64,000 bases of DNA from Stichopus chloronotus (lineage: Eukaryota > Echinodermata > Holothuroidea > Aspidochirotida > Stichopodidae). How positions within the stretch are numbered: the stretch's first letter is position 1; every line of letters begins with the position of its first letter. The position numbers and the translations under genes were made by a program. Under the pieces are notes generated by a model that made no database searches, was not told the origin of the DNA, and saw only the letters and a list, made by a program, of their open reading frames with translations. The stretch spans positions 8,613,218 to 8,677,217 of the forward strand of contig CM037837.1 in NCBI GenBank assembly GCA_021234535.1. The letters run 5' to 3'. Positions 1-34,764 of this stretch are shown one piece after another.

Positions 1-255
1 TAGTTAGAAAATCTAAAACCAAAACAGTGAGGATTTTTCATATTTCAATCTAGCACATTTTATGACGTAAAAAGATGCCAAATATTGTACCAGATTTTGA
101 GGTTACCTGGTGATTGAAACAAATTTTCATTAAATCTGAATATTCATAAGAGTGAGGCTAGTCAGAAAGTCTGACATACAGGTAGCACTTTTCATATATC
201 TCAATCCAGCACATTTTATGACATCAAAAGAAGCCAAGTATAGTGCTAGGTTGCA
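1..255. repeat. 158-bp tandem repeat, about 1.6 copies
   Basis: The window opens with TAGTTAGAAAATCT, which recurs as TAGTCAGAAAGTCT at 159. The following TCAATC(T/C)AGCACATTTTATGAC block also recurs at the same offset. The array probably continues to the left of the window. Confidence 0.7.
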
Positions 256-2289
256 TCTAAGGTGGGGACACCTCATATTTAAAACCCTCTGACAGATCTA
301 GACCAACCATCACTCTTTCCATGCTTCCCCATATATCAAAATACTATTGTATGGCATCTTTAACAATGTAGCTGTCATTTTCAAAACTTATCGGTACAAG
401 AACGAGTTCTACTTTGTCATGCAATCATTGACGGTTGCAGCACACTAATAAACACCTGTAATGAGAGTAATAAATATTGGAATAACTTTTCTGAAACCAT
501 AATTTCACCGGGAAAAAATGACTGCAATAGATGCAAATATTGCACCAGATTTTGTTTAAGGTGACTTGCAGCAAGAAGAAAAAAAAAAAAAACTGTTATC
601 GTTAGAAAGTAAAATCTGTTGAATGAACAGTTCAGGAAATTACGATAGTATAAATATTTTAGATCAGAGCAACCCAAATTTTAGTACTAGTTTTGAATAG
701 AATGATATTTTTCTTATTAATTGAGAAATTGCAGACATGAGAGTCCAATCTCAAGGCTTGGTACATGAAGCCAAGATCACCCGGGAGGGGGGGGGGGGGT
801 TGTAAAGCCCAAGTTTTTCAGGTCCGTCAACCCATAATGGCACTCCGCTTAGAAAGTCCTTCCCAAAGTGCGGACAAAAAGGCTTTTACTTTCAGACGCG
901 GTCCCCACCTGAAAACCGTGGATAGACGCTTCATATGTGATATCGATGACGTATAAGCAAACTATGCCCACAATTATTAGATCCTAGCGGTGCCCTGGTA
1001 ATTTCTTGTTTACATTCTATTCACATTAATCTTCTGCCTAAGAAAGTTTTTTTTTTTCGAAATTTTGTTGAGGGTCCTCAACCACTCTCCATGGGACGTT
1101 TTCCGGAAGTTGGCGGTATTTTTCATAGACTAGCTAACTCATTGTAACCCTCTTCTTCCATAGTAATCTCGCTCATTAATTAGTAACAACACATTCAGGC
1201 AGAAATCTCCCCCCCCCCACCCTACACAAAAAAAAAAAATCCAGGAGTCCCTATGCCTATGCATGTGCGCACAGGCCCCAAATATTTGCAAAGTACTCCA
1301 AGAAATGAAAGAGGATGCTTAATTCATTATGATTCTTGTATCAACGCAACCCCCATCTGATGTGTGTTTACCGTACCATTTTTCATGGATTGATTTTTTT
1401 TACATGAATCAAGGAATTGCAGACATGATATCCCTGTTTCAAGGCTGGGTGTATGCAGCTTAGGAAATCAACTTAGGAAATCAATTCAACCACTACACCC
1501 TGCGTGTCAATCCCCATACTGATAATTTGTCTGTACATAGGCCAATGCAATGTCTGACCAGTTTTGCCCTTTCAGTACCATTTGAAGACACAAAATCCTT
1601 CGAAGATACAGAACCTTTCATTCAAGTGATTACAATTCTGAAAATACCCCATAGCTTCCTGGCTTTTTCTTCATATCACGTTACCCCGACCCTAATGGAA
1701 ACCCCATTGGATCTGTCCAATACACCCCCCCCCCAGGAAAAAGTGCAGTGCGTAGACCCCAGCTAGGGCAGCTTTAATCATTCAAACCTGTCAGTCAATT
1801 TACTCATGCCCCCCACTTTTCAATTTGTATTGACACCCCAGACCGGGAGACAGGGAGGCAAATGTTACTTTGGTATTGCTTCCTGAACCCTAACCTTTAT
1901 AATAAAATCCCTATTGTAGCTTTTTCTGAGGGCTTGAAAAATCTATAGAAATTCTCTCGGAGGACCTGAAATTCTTTTGTTCCCTCGATTAAGTATTACA
2001 ATACAAGGGGACACTCATACACACATACAAACACACATTTAGACACAATTTAACCCAATTGGTAATTTCAGTTCATGTCATATGTATACCATGAGATACC
2101 CCCCACATATACTGACCCACTAAGTTTCGGTTGAAAGCTTCAAGAGGTATAACGTGGGTTACCATTTAAGTGTCCTTTTTTGGATACTTGACCTTAACCA
2201 AGTGTAATTCAATGAAGTACTCAGCGCATGTGCAATGCTGACTTGTGTGTGTGTGTGTGCGCGAGTGTGTGTGTGTACAAAAGAAAGTG
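256..2289. other. Intergenic, no gene recognised
   Basis: No exon with known domain content was seen. It contains poly-G (about 787-799) and poly-C (about 1210-1219 and 1727) runs and a CA/GT-rich patch (2015-2045, 2245-2275). Around 1850-1985 there is a copy of a dispersed motif also found at 14720-14840 and, inverted, at 29335-29432 (key words: ACCCTAACCTT, GAGGACCTGAAATTCTTTTG). Confidence 0.6.
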
Positions 2290-2710
2290 TGTCACGATAT
2301 TATCCTAGACGGTACGTCGGGTGAACCTCAAACTCGGTGGGTAGGTGTCCGTGTACGAGGTGTAATATCCGCGGGAATAATGATGTCATAAGTCAAAAGT
2401 CAAGGGCCACAGCTCAGGAAAAGGGAAACACATGTTTAGCATTATCTCTCTATATTATGTGTAAATATTCTAGTGTTACAAAACTACGGTATATGGAAAG
2501 TAGACGATACAGCAATTGTATGAAAATAGTGATTACTTCATGAGGTCAAAGGTCACGAGATTAAATGTCAAATCCCCAAAGTGCTCTAAAAAGTGCGTCT
2601 CGATCTCCTTGTAGACGGTATGTCGGATGAACTTCAAATATGGTGGGTAAGTGCCTGGACATGAAATGTAATGTCCGCTCGACTGACGACGTCATAGGTC
2701 AAGGTCAAAG
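2290..2710 (+). repeat. 306-bp tandem repeat, about 1.4 copies
   Basis: GACGGTA(C/T)GTCGG(G/A)TGAAC at 2308 recurs at 2614. GGTGGGTA and the AATGTCCGC/ATGTCATAGGTCAA block follow in both. The units include TGACCTTTGACC-type words shared with 14.38-14.6 kb and 36.8-37.0 kb. Confidence 0.7.
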
Positions 2711-2734
2711 GTCACGGTTTCTTGAGCGCATAGT

Positions 2735-4185
2735 ATAGTACATACACCAAACTTCGCGCACCGCCAAACTTCGCGCACCCCTACGAAATAAGCCCGAAAA
2801 TTCGATGGCCTAAGTAGCTGGACAAATTTTTTACTACAATGCCTTGAAATGACTAGAGAGAAAGCCGAGACACTGTTTATTTAATCGCCCTTGCCTGGTT
2901 AGTCAACTTTACGGTACTGCATTTGCATAGGTGAGGTAGGTTAGGCTTAGAGCATCCTATTCGCTGTTTCCGCCGAATTTTACAAATTTTCAAATCATGA
3001 TTTTGACTCTTCAATGGAATTTTTCCTGACCATTTTTGTTGCTAGCTTAGTCACAGATTTGTGCTGTAGGTTTAGGCACAGGATTTGTTTAAAAAGACAC
3101 TCTTCATGTAATGATTGTCATGCTAACATTAATAAGAAGCGCGAAGTTTGGCAGGTTTACATTGTATCGTTAACTCAAGTAAATGTTGGTTAAAATAACA
3201 GATTTCGAGGTACAATCCATAGCATATTCAATCAAATTACCAGTAGAATTGAATTTTAGACATGCGAAAACAAGATATGTGATTTGTATGGATTTTGAAT
3301 TTACAACAGCTAGAAATTCCAAGGTTTTTACGTTAGTTGCGCGAAGTTTTATATATCCATGCTACAGTGTGCTCTGGGTGCTGGTAGTGCATGGTGTCAA
3401 CATGACACATCTTTGCCTTTCCATGAATGTGACATGGTAGTTCAACCTATGCGACCATGTTTGGCCTGAATTTGATCATGTCGTCATCTACATGCGTAGG
3501 TGGTACCTTCAATCAGTATATTATTACAGCGTATTATAGGCCTACCACACACTTGCATAGTACATACGCCAAACTTCGCGCACTGCCAAACTTCGCACAC
3601 CTCTACAAAATAAGCCCCAAAATGCAACGGTCTGAGCAGTTTGACGAAGTTTAGACTATCATACCTTGTAATGACTTAAAGGAAGTTGAAATAGTGTTTA
3701 GTTCATCGCCCTTGCCTGATAAGTCAACTTGTATTTGCACAGGAGAGGTATAAGCTAAGGGTAACACATCCTGCTGTTGCATCCACTTGCCGCCTAATGT
3801 TACAAATTTTCAAATCTTGATTTTGACCATTTCAGTGGAATTGTTCATGACCATTTTTTGTAGCTAGCTTTTTCACACGTAACTTGCTGTAGGTTTTTTT
3901 CGCACAGGATTGGTTTAAAAGGACACTCTTCATGTAATGATTGTCATGCAAACGTTAGTAAGGATGCGAAGTTTGGCAGGTGTATATCGTATCGTTAACT
4001 CAAGCAAAGGTTGGTTAAAAAAACAGATTTCGAAATACAACTCCAAACAGACTGGGTCAAATTATACTACAATGGAACTTCAGACTTGCTAAAACGATTA
4101 TTAGATTTATAGGGATTTTGCAATTTCAGCAACTAGAAGATTTTTACGTTAGATGCGCGAAGTTTTTTACATCCATGTACAAGAA
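2735..4185. repeat. Two tandem 0.82-kb copies of an element with inverted CGCGAAGTTT motifs
   Basis: Copy 1 covers about 2735-3365 and copy 2 about 3556-4185, offset 816-822 bases. Each opens with two close copies of CCAAACTTCGCGCA. Each has GCGAAGTTTGGCAGGT internally (3139, 3965) and ends with TGCGCGAAGTTTT (3337, 4153), so the ends and the interior are inverted versions of one motif. No coding frame is shared by the two copies. It is a possible non-autonomous DNA element, but no target-site duplication was confirmed. Confidence 0.75.
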
Positions 4186-4654
4186 CTCGAGATGCTTACG
4201 CACTGTCAAGAAAATATTGAACCACTCATAACGCGCTTTTTCAGGATATTACAACACATCCAGAGTGATAGCCCGTGCAGATCTGAGGAATGCTCTGACG
4301 CGCACGCGTTTTCTGGGAATACTTTTGACGCACGATCGATAGCTAGGCACGTGTGTACACGTATGTAGGTATTTTAGCCGTTCGACGCAGACGCGGTACG
4401 GTGTACATGACACCAGTACAGTTCGAATATTGAGCAGTTGTATCCACAACGAGCAATTTGACTCCCTGACGAAATGTACAGCTTAGAGTACTTTGTGAGT
4501 GTATGAAATAGTATTGGTATGGAATGATGATATCGATGACAGAGATGGGATTTGCAACTAGATGTGATTGCTTACTTGCTTAATGAAGTTTTTAAAATAC
4601 GCAGTTTGTAAAATACTTCAAGCAACACCACCATGGACAAAAACGGCTATAGGA

Positions 4655-5385
4655 ATTCAAGCATTACACTAATTGCATTCATTTCCATGGAACATGCACT
4701 TCAACATACCTGCTTCATCATTCAGTTGAAAGAGAACCAGACATTTGTAACGTTATGTAACTTGTTTACTCCGTTTCTGCAACGCTATGTATTATTATGC
4801 AATATTATGCAACATTACATCTGAACACCTGCATGTACACAATAGGTATGCAGCTGCAGCAGGAAGCCACTGGTCATTACCACTTGGTCGCCTCCTCGAC
4901 ACACACCTGACCTTTGATGTTTCTTTCATATTGTACATATGTTGAAGTTGTAATAAACATGGAAGTCCAAAACCTCTATACGACTCCATTGCATTATTAC
5001 AACATTATTTGATGAAATATGTCAAAAGTTGCCCAAGGGTCATCATATAAGGACTTGCGTACTATTCAGGTGTAACACACCACCGTGAACCATTTCTGTT
5101 GACTTACACACCACTCAGTAGGCCTATAGTCACTTTTGAAGGTAGGGCTCCTCAAAATACAGTTACACCGTTAGTATATCATATCAGGCATTAAGGCCCA
5201 CTATTCTTGATAACAACATTAACAGCCTACTTTTATCGTGACACTTCAAAATTGTGACACTGATGTCCACCTCACAGATGTTATTTACCAGTTTACAACT
5301 GCAAGAAGTAATGGTAAACCAGTAGTTTGGTGCACTTTAAAAAAACACAGGAATAACAGCACACCCTGCTTTAAGGAGAGATGCT
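4655..5385 (+). repeat. Isolated relative of the 41-64 kb repeat array
   Basis: Resembles 50,725-51,150 on the same strand: CACTAATTGC, GTTGCC, AATACAGTTAC, AGGCCCACTATT, TTGATAACAACATT, and finally GGAATAACAGCACA(C/T)CCT(G/A)CTTTAAGG. About 250 bases (roughly 4750-5005) in this copy have no match in the other, suggesting an insertion or deletion. Confidence 0.7.
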
Positions 5386-6690
5386 AAATTATTTAATATT
5401 TAACGTCACAGATATCTGTGCCAGTTGTAATTTGTCTTTTTAGGTGAACCAATCGTTTTAATGGTTTGAGTCATAAAGTCAAATTAAATGACTATGGGCT
5501 AAATTTTTGTTGAAAATGGATTTTCAGTTGTACGTAATTTACATTATTTATTGCAATGTGTATTACAAAAGACTCCTGTTTCTTACTTCAGTTCTCTGAG
5601 AAACAGCACGCTGTTAAAAGTTCGATTTTGTTTTTCTGGGAATAATTTAAACGTGCCCATCTATCCTCCAAATATATCTCCTGGCTGTGCAAGTGGTTTT
5701 CAAAGCGTGAACTAAGTAATGCTTGTGGTTGGTGTCTCCAGTGGTGAATGAAGTTTGAACATTGTCTTGTAAAGGAGAGTTTATTAAAGTGCTATAAAAT
5801 CAGGAAAATTTTCTGTCCTTATTGAGGAAAGTCATATCTCAATAGCATATCCTGCTTGAATTTGTTTTTAGTTTTTTTTAATTATAGAGGGTTTTTTGGT
5901 TGCTTTGTTTGATGTTCAGGCAACATTCAGTTGATAAAATATCTCAATTCGCAGGTTTTCATACTTTATCAATATGGTGCCTTCAAATGACCTCTGACCC
6001 ACATGAAAAACAACCGGGAACGCTAACAATGTACAACCTACGCGAAGTAGAATTACTTATTTTCCGTATTGCACTTATTGTTAAACAACTTGTCAGTGGT
6101 GATAGGGTGAAAGGTAATATGTAGCAAAGTAATGAACTAAGAGTTAAGGACATGCGATTCAGTAGTTTACTGTAAATTTACTTCAATTAATTGTTACACT
6201 TTTTTCAAGGTAAGATTGTTTTAATTGTGTTTCGTGCTGTCATGATTTGTTGACTTAGAGCATGTGTGTATTCAGAAGGCAGTTTCTCTGTGAAGAATAA
6301 TACCTTTCCATGGACTATAAATTTGCTTTAAAGCCACCCTTACAACATTTTACATTGCACACTTTAAGATTAAAGAAATGCGGTGCCATATTTCAAATGA
6401 TTTTTTTTTCTCAGCAGCTTTTAATTCATTCCTTAAGTCCAAAGGAACTTACTTTAAATATGTGAATGGATCAGTCTGAGAAAAAAATTAGAATTTGCAT
6501 GACAATCATGTCATGATCTTCGACAAATTATAAAGGTACAGTTTTATTCTTTTGTCCTTTGAAGCAGCTCCATTCTCAGTTCTAACTAATTGTATGTATT
6601 CAACGAAGAAAAAGAATAGAAGCTTGAAGACAATGATGATCATGAATTATCTTCATATTTGTTCTTTTATTGTTACAGTTCCACTGGCTA
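5386..6690. other. Intergenic, no gene recognised
   Basis: No coding signal seen. About 5925-6030 (CATTCAGTTG ... TTTTCATACTTTA ... CCTCAAATGACCT) loosely matches 36,755-36,850, so it is probably an old dispersed repeat. Confidence 0.5.
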
Positions 6691-6702
6691 AATATAGTCC
6701 TC

Positions 6703-6736
6703 CCATGGAGCTATTATAGGTAATATAGCTCCATGG
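6703..6736. repeat. Perfect 12-bp inverted repeat (hairpin)
   Basis: CCATGGAGCTAT (6703-6714) and ATAGCTCCATGG (6725-6736) are exact reverse complements with a 10-base loop. It lies about 230 bases before the candidate promoter. Confidence 0.7.
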
Positions 6737-6947
6737 TCCTCCTCACAATTTGAGTGACTCCAGTCTGTTTAGGTAACACCAAAGGTATATGTAACAATTC
6801 CGGGATGCCTACTGTATGTAAACAATATTGTTGACTTACTTCGGACGCTCAAAGTTTACTTCCAAAATTGCTTGTCAGCAAGGGGGGATTGATTGAATGA
6901 TATGACAGTTTGGTGAGAACGGATGCACTTGTGACGGTATCGTTGGG

Positions 6948-6954
6948 ATAAAAA
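6948..6954 (+). promoter_or_regulatory. Possible TATA-like box of the protease gene
   Basis: GATAAAA lies about 25 bases before a possible initiator (CAGTCATT, near 6972) and upstream of a good candidate untranslated exon. This is inference from spacing only. Confidence 0.25.
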
Positions 6955-6971
6955 CGGTTGCCTCAGAGCAG

Positions 6972-7036
6972 GACAGTCATTCTTCATCGCGAAGTCGCAA
7001 AAAATTTTGCAGAACAAGTGAAGAAAACAACAATCG
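6972..7036 (+). other. Possible 5' untranslated first exon of the protease gene
   Basis: The stretch ends in a strong donor (CG|GTAAGTTT at 7037). The acceptor CATGCAG|AAACC just before the start codon (11897) needs an upstream partner. An untranslated exon here would make a first intron of about 4.9 kb. Other donors cannot be excluded without RNA data. Confidence 0.35.
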
Positions 7037-10000
7037 GTAAGTTTCAGTCGCTATTTATTTTTTATGATAATTGTACGTCGCCTTTAAATGCCCCCCCCCC
7101 TTTTCTGAGTAGGTTTCCTTTTTCTTTAATTAGTTCACTAATTCCACTCTTCCGAAAACCTTCGGAGCTGTGTGCCAGTAACATATGTTGTTGCGTCTTG
7201 ATATTTTGGTCGTCATTCATTCTGCAGTGTAAAGTAAAGCGTATACATTAATTTATGACGTATCATCCGAAAATATCATTTCCATCGAAATATGGCTTTA
7301 AATATGTATGGATGAAAAGTTACTCTTTGTACTAGCACATCACTGCAGATAATCGTCAAAATTTGCAAAGAAAAGAGTGTCTTTTAACAAGAGTTAATAT
7401 ACCATTTTGTTGGGCACTTTTCCTGCCCATACATGTTGAAATAAATGATTTTTAATTAAACATAGGCTATATCTTAATTACATGTAGGTGATATATTGAA
7501 AAATCTTCCAAGTGCCGATTATCTGGATCTAATTATCAACAACAGACCCTTTGGAGGTTCTCAGATCAACGGCTTTTCTGACATTTTCTGACATGTTTTA
7601 CTTGTTCATTTATTATTTAATTTATTGTAATTGAGGTATACGCGATAGAGGTTTACCGTCAGTACAAATTAATGGGTGGTCCCGAGACCCCCCTTTTTTT
7701 AAAGAATATCTTGACGTTATGCTTAATTTTATATGTTGAGAATCAGCTGTTCGTGATCAGTGATAGGTCTATTATTCTTCCCCTATTCAGCATCTGTTCT
7801 TTTTATCCTCTTTTCTTCATCTTTTTTGTTTTTTCTTTGATTCTTTGGTGCTGATTTTCACAAAGGTTTTCAATAATACTTTTTTTTCCTCTTTGTGATT
7901 TGTGTTTATGTTCTTTTGTCTTCGTCACGAAGTTACAGAGGGAGTTCTAGTGAATTAGTTCAGAAGAATAGTCTTCCAGAAATAGAGATAAAGAAAATAC
8001 AAGCGAAAGTCTGGGGAGAAAATGCATGCTTAGCACAATCAGTGTGGGGATTCAGTGCTGTCTGAAATTCAAGTGATAGTTGATAAGTTGGACAAATTTT
8101 ATGCGCCTTGCTCAACTCTTACTTTGGGATGAGATCCTCGGCGACTCCGTGGTTAACCTTAAGAGGGACTTAAAAGTAACATTTTGGTGCACCTTGGGAA
8201 ATGAACATGGAGCTAAGGGTGCTAAGTTTCGCACTACATACTCAATTTTGAGATTGAGCACATAGTAAAGCCTTCAGAATTGATTTAGAAGGATAGTCTT
8301 CTTAATAAGGAGGATCTGCGCCTTGGATGATAAAATTGCAAAATTAGAGTTAAAATTAAAGTTCAGACGACAGGGAAAGGGAAGATCAAGGAGTGAAGTT
8401 ATATGCTCCAAAGGTTTTGGCACTTCACAAGGCATTATTCAGCACACTTCCCAACATATTCCTGGACGAGTAGTTTGGGGCGCATGGTTAAGATAATGGA
8501 CCTTGTCTGGCATGTGATTGTTACAGAAAAAAAGTCTTCAAGCCCGTAGTTAGGCAGAGATTGCCTGGTTTATTTAAAATTGACATTTCCTTCTAAATAT
8601 GGCAGCTATCATTTTCAATCTAATTAATATGTAGTACTTAGCACTTAAAGTTAATTCCTTTCAATATTAACTGCTTCCAGTCTCTAAGATAGCACTACAA
8701 AGACAAGAAACCCCCCCCCCCACACCTCCCTACCTTGAGAATCTTGGTCGTCATCCTGCCTGAAAGTGAATCCTGTATCTCATTACGTTATCGCTTCGGA
8801 TTGCTCGACTAATTTATGGGGGGGGGGGTTGAATTTTGAATAGCGGATTTTTACCACGTCCTTGTATCGTATTTTTCCTCTGCAAAAATAAGAATTGTTG
8901 TACACCAAAATAACAGTTAAAGATAAATGCTCCTTCGACACTCTTCATCAACCCGTTTTAAGTAGTTGGTAAGTTTTACATGGCCACTAAGGAACAATGG
9001 TATGTGTATTTTGTGTTGTAAAACACTATTGTTAGAGATAGAGGAATTTTTTTAATAGAATGGTTTAAATTGTTAGAGTATATTTTAGTGCAAACATGGA
9101 TGATGATTATGATGATGATGATGATACTTGCTTGAGTTATTGGCTTTCTTGGCTACGTACGGCTCTTTGTTTGATTTGTTTTAATGTCCATTTTGATACA
9201 ATTCCTCCTTGTATGTTCGATGAGTTTAAACCACAATGTATTTAAAAATCACCAATTAAATTACTTTGTGCAGTAATTGAGAATTGCAGAGAAAAAAAAA
9301 AGGAAAGATTTTATGGCTGGTAAAACCTGCATAGTGCACCTGTATGTGACTGTAACATTTCCAACAGGCGTTGGCATGTAAATCTTTTTAACGTACATAA
9401 CCGAAACGTACGTCACCGTTGGTGTTGCGAATAGAACTGTCCGTTGTGAGGGCCACTATGGCTGTAATTCCCGGCATACGCTGAACGAAGCACCTCGTCC
9501 GCTACACGCCGAGTGCCTTGCAAAAGGAACCAATATCGATGACGATGCAGTTTACATAAAAAAAAAATGGAAGATCAGTGTATAGACTTTCAAACCCGTT
9601 TTAGATAACATTTAGAAAGTAACGATGAGACTTTCAATGACCGGTCTCTGCAGTACGCATACTCGAGTTTAAAATAGTGTGTGTGTTTTCCCATGTAGGT
9701 AAAGTTTCAAAGATTGAAGTAGTTCCCTTTAACTTAAAATTCGCTTGAAAACCACCACTAATTCAAGTATTTATGACTGGCGTCTTTGCAAAGAGAGCAA
9801 GTAAACATTTTAGGCAATGAGTGAGACAACTTGATAGAACGTAGGTAAGGGATCACAAATGTGAGGAGAAAAAAGTGGAGGAATTGACAGGCAAGGGTCA
9901 ATTGTCCTTTAATTTTTCACCAGTTGGCTTACTTCATTCTCCAGTTCAGAAGTGTATGCAGGCCAGTTAATAACACGTAAGCCTGTTCAAACTAAACAAA

Positions 10001-11896
10001 TAAACAGGGAATTCCAGCGCAACTAACTTCTCTACATCATAGCACGATACGCTCTGACTTCATGAGCACTTTTGCACACGGTAAAGCAATCACTCTCATA
10101 ATGGACACTTTCTCATTTCAAAATTTGCTTGGCTTTTGCTCCCAACCGGAGCTTCCGAAAGGAAGATCGCGTTTTCTGGAAAGTAAACAAGCTTTTCCTC
10201 AGCTATCCAGTACTATTCCAAGTTAATGATTCACCACATCTTCGACGATATTAGTCAAGTTACATCTGAAATATTTCTTGTATCTAGTGGGCCAAACAAT
10301 TCCTCATAAGGTCCGTCGTGTTAATGCGATTTGCAGTCGATTACAAATTTTTTTTCGCATGCACTGACTTTACACACGGTGCATAAGCTGATAAGCGAGA
10401 TAATCACACAGTTACACGTCAAACTTTTCTGACCGTCTGTACAACTCAACTTTCTGGTAGAGCCAAGAAGAAGCAGACATAAGCCCCGCCTCTAATGCGT
10501 GTACATTTCAAAGGTCGTTTGTGCTACATCCACCGTCGGTAGTTATCGCTCGATCTTGGAAGTAATAATTTACCGTTGCTATTATACTCATGGTATAAGC
10601 CGAACAGGGCCTTTCAATTGTACATTGTCAATATTGCATTGTGCAGAAGGTGCAATGCATGAAATACAAGAAGTGCAGGCCTTTTGTTTTCAGGTAGCTG
10701 TAGAATGATTTGATATCATATAAAAAGAAGTTAACTTTATAGAAAAGGAAGTTAACTTTAAACAATGGTTTCACAACGAAGTGTTACTTATTCTTTTTTA
10801 TTTTTTTTTAAATTGATCTACTTTTCTCAGAAATGGAGTGGGAAAGACATTCTAGAGTTTCCCCATGATGGGATATATGATAAGTGTTAACTATTGTTGA
10901 CTATTGTTTACATCTATTGCTAGAGGCAGTGTATATCCCTATAGCACCAATTGTACACATTTGGTTGGGCAGGTTTTCTGCTCTCCAGGAACTTACAGTG
11001 GTTGGAGTAAAATATTACAAAATCTCATTTGGTCGATAAAGGTAATATTCTTTTTATTGTTAAACTAACTTGCAACACGTTGATGGAGCCTGATCTTCAT
11101 TAATTTGTTGTGTAATTCTCTTTTTCTGTTCGTAAGTTTTCTTTGAGGACAAGTTGCTGGCCGTTTAGTGTATCTCAAAAACAACTGTAACGTCCAGGAA
11201 GTTGTAAATTGTCAAAAAACAAAGAGCAGCAAATATGCCAGACAACCTTTAGGGCACCCATATACAAAATGATACCCTTATGCAAACGGTATGTAAGTTT
11301 CACAAACTACATGTAGTGGAAGTGAACTTTGAACACATTACGCGCCAAAGTTTTATTTTGCAATTAATAATGGCTGGCGACCAGTTAGGTGGCTCTGTGT
11401 ATTGCCTCCCCCCCTCCCCGCCTTCTCTGTTGCATACACTTTCTTTGATGTGCTTTGTTTTCAATTTTTCGCCAAAATTATGATTGTCAAGATCAAGTCA
11501 CAGGCCACATTCGAACAAAGTTACACTGTATTCTGGTTGTTTTATAATTACTAGGCAACTATAGTACCACCGCAGACCAAATATGCCACCGAGATAATGA
11601 ATGTCGTAACACAACTACCCTCCCCCATGTCCTCCCCGACTTCTTCCCCTCTTTCCACTTAAAAGATTTCACTACCTCAAACAGTCATGAATTCCCACTT
11701 CTTAAAAAGAAAACGACAGCAACTCGTGATAAAAGATATACAAGGCTTAGGCTATGCTTAAATGAGAGCTTTATTTCATACATGTGCATAGGCATATACA
11801 TAAACTATATGAAACCATGTATTAATTTAATTACTTGACTTTCAGTGTATTACATCTGATATTACCTCACACGAAATATTTTGTTTTCACATGCAG
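7037..11896 (+). other. Putative first intron (5' untranslated) or upstream region
   Basis: No gene recognised. It holds a GAT trinucleotide repeat (about 9098-9125), poly-C/poly-G runs (8711, 8819) and a more GC-rich, CpG-containing stretch (about 9370-9560) of unknown nature. If 6972-7036 is exon 0, all of this is intron. Confidence 0.4.
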
Positions 11897-11904
11897 AAAC
11901 CAAC

Positions 11905-34729
<22,825 letters not shown>

Positions 34730-34758
34730 CGAGCAACCTCATACCAATCATGAATACC

Positions 34759-34764
34759 AATAAA
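34759..34764 (+). terminator. Polyadenylation signal AATAAA
   Basis: A canonical AATAAA lies 30 bases after the protease stop codon and is followed by an A-rich stretch. It is a good candidate for the 3' end signal, giving a very short 3' untranslated region. Confidence 0.6.
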
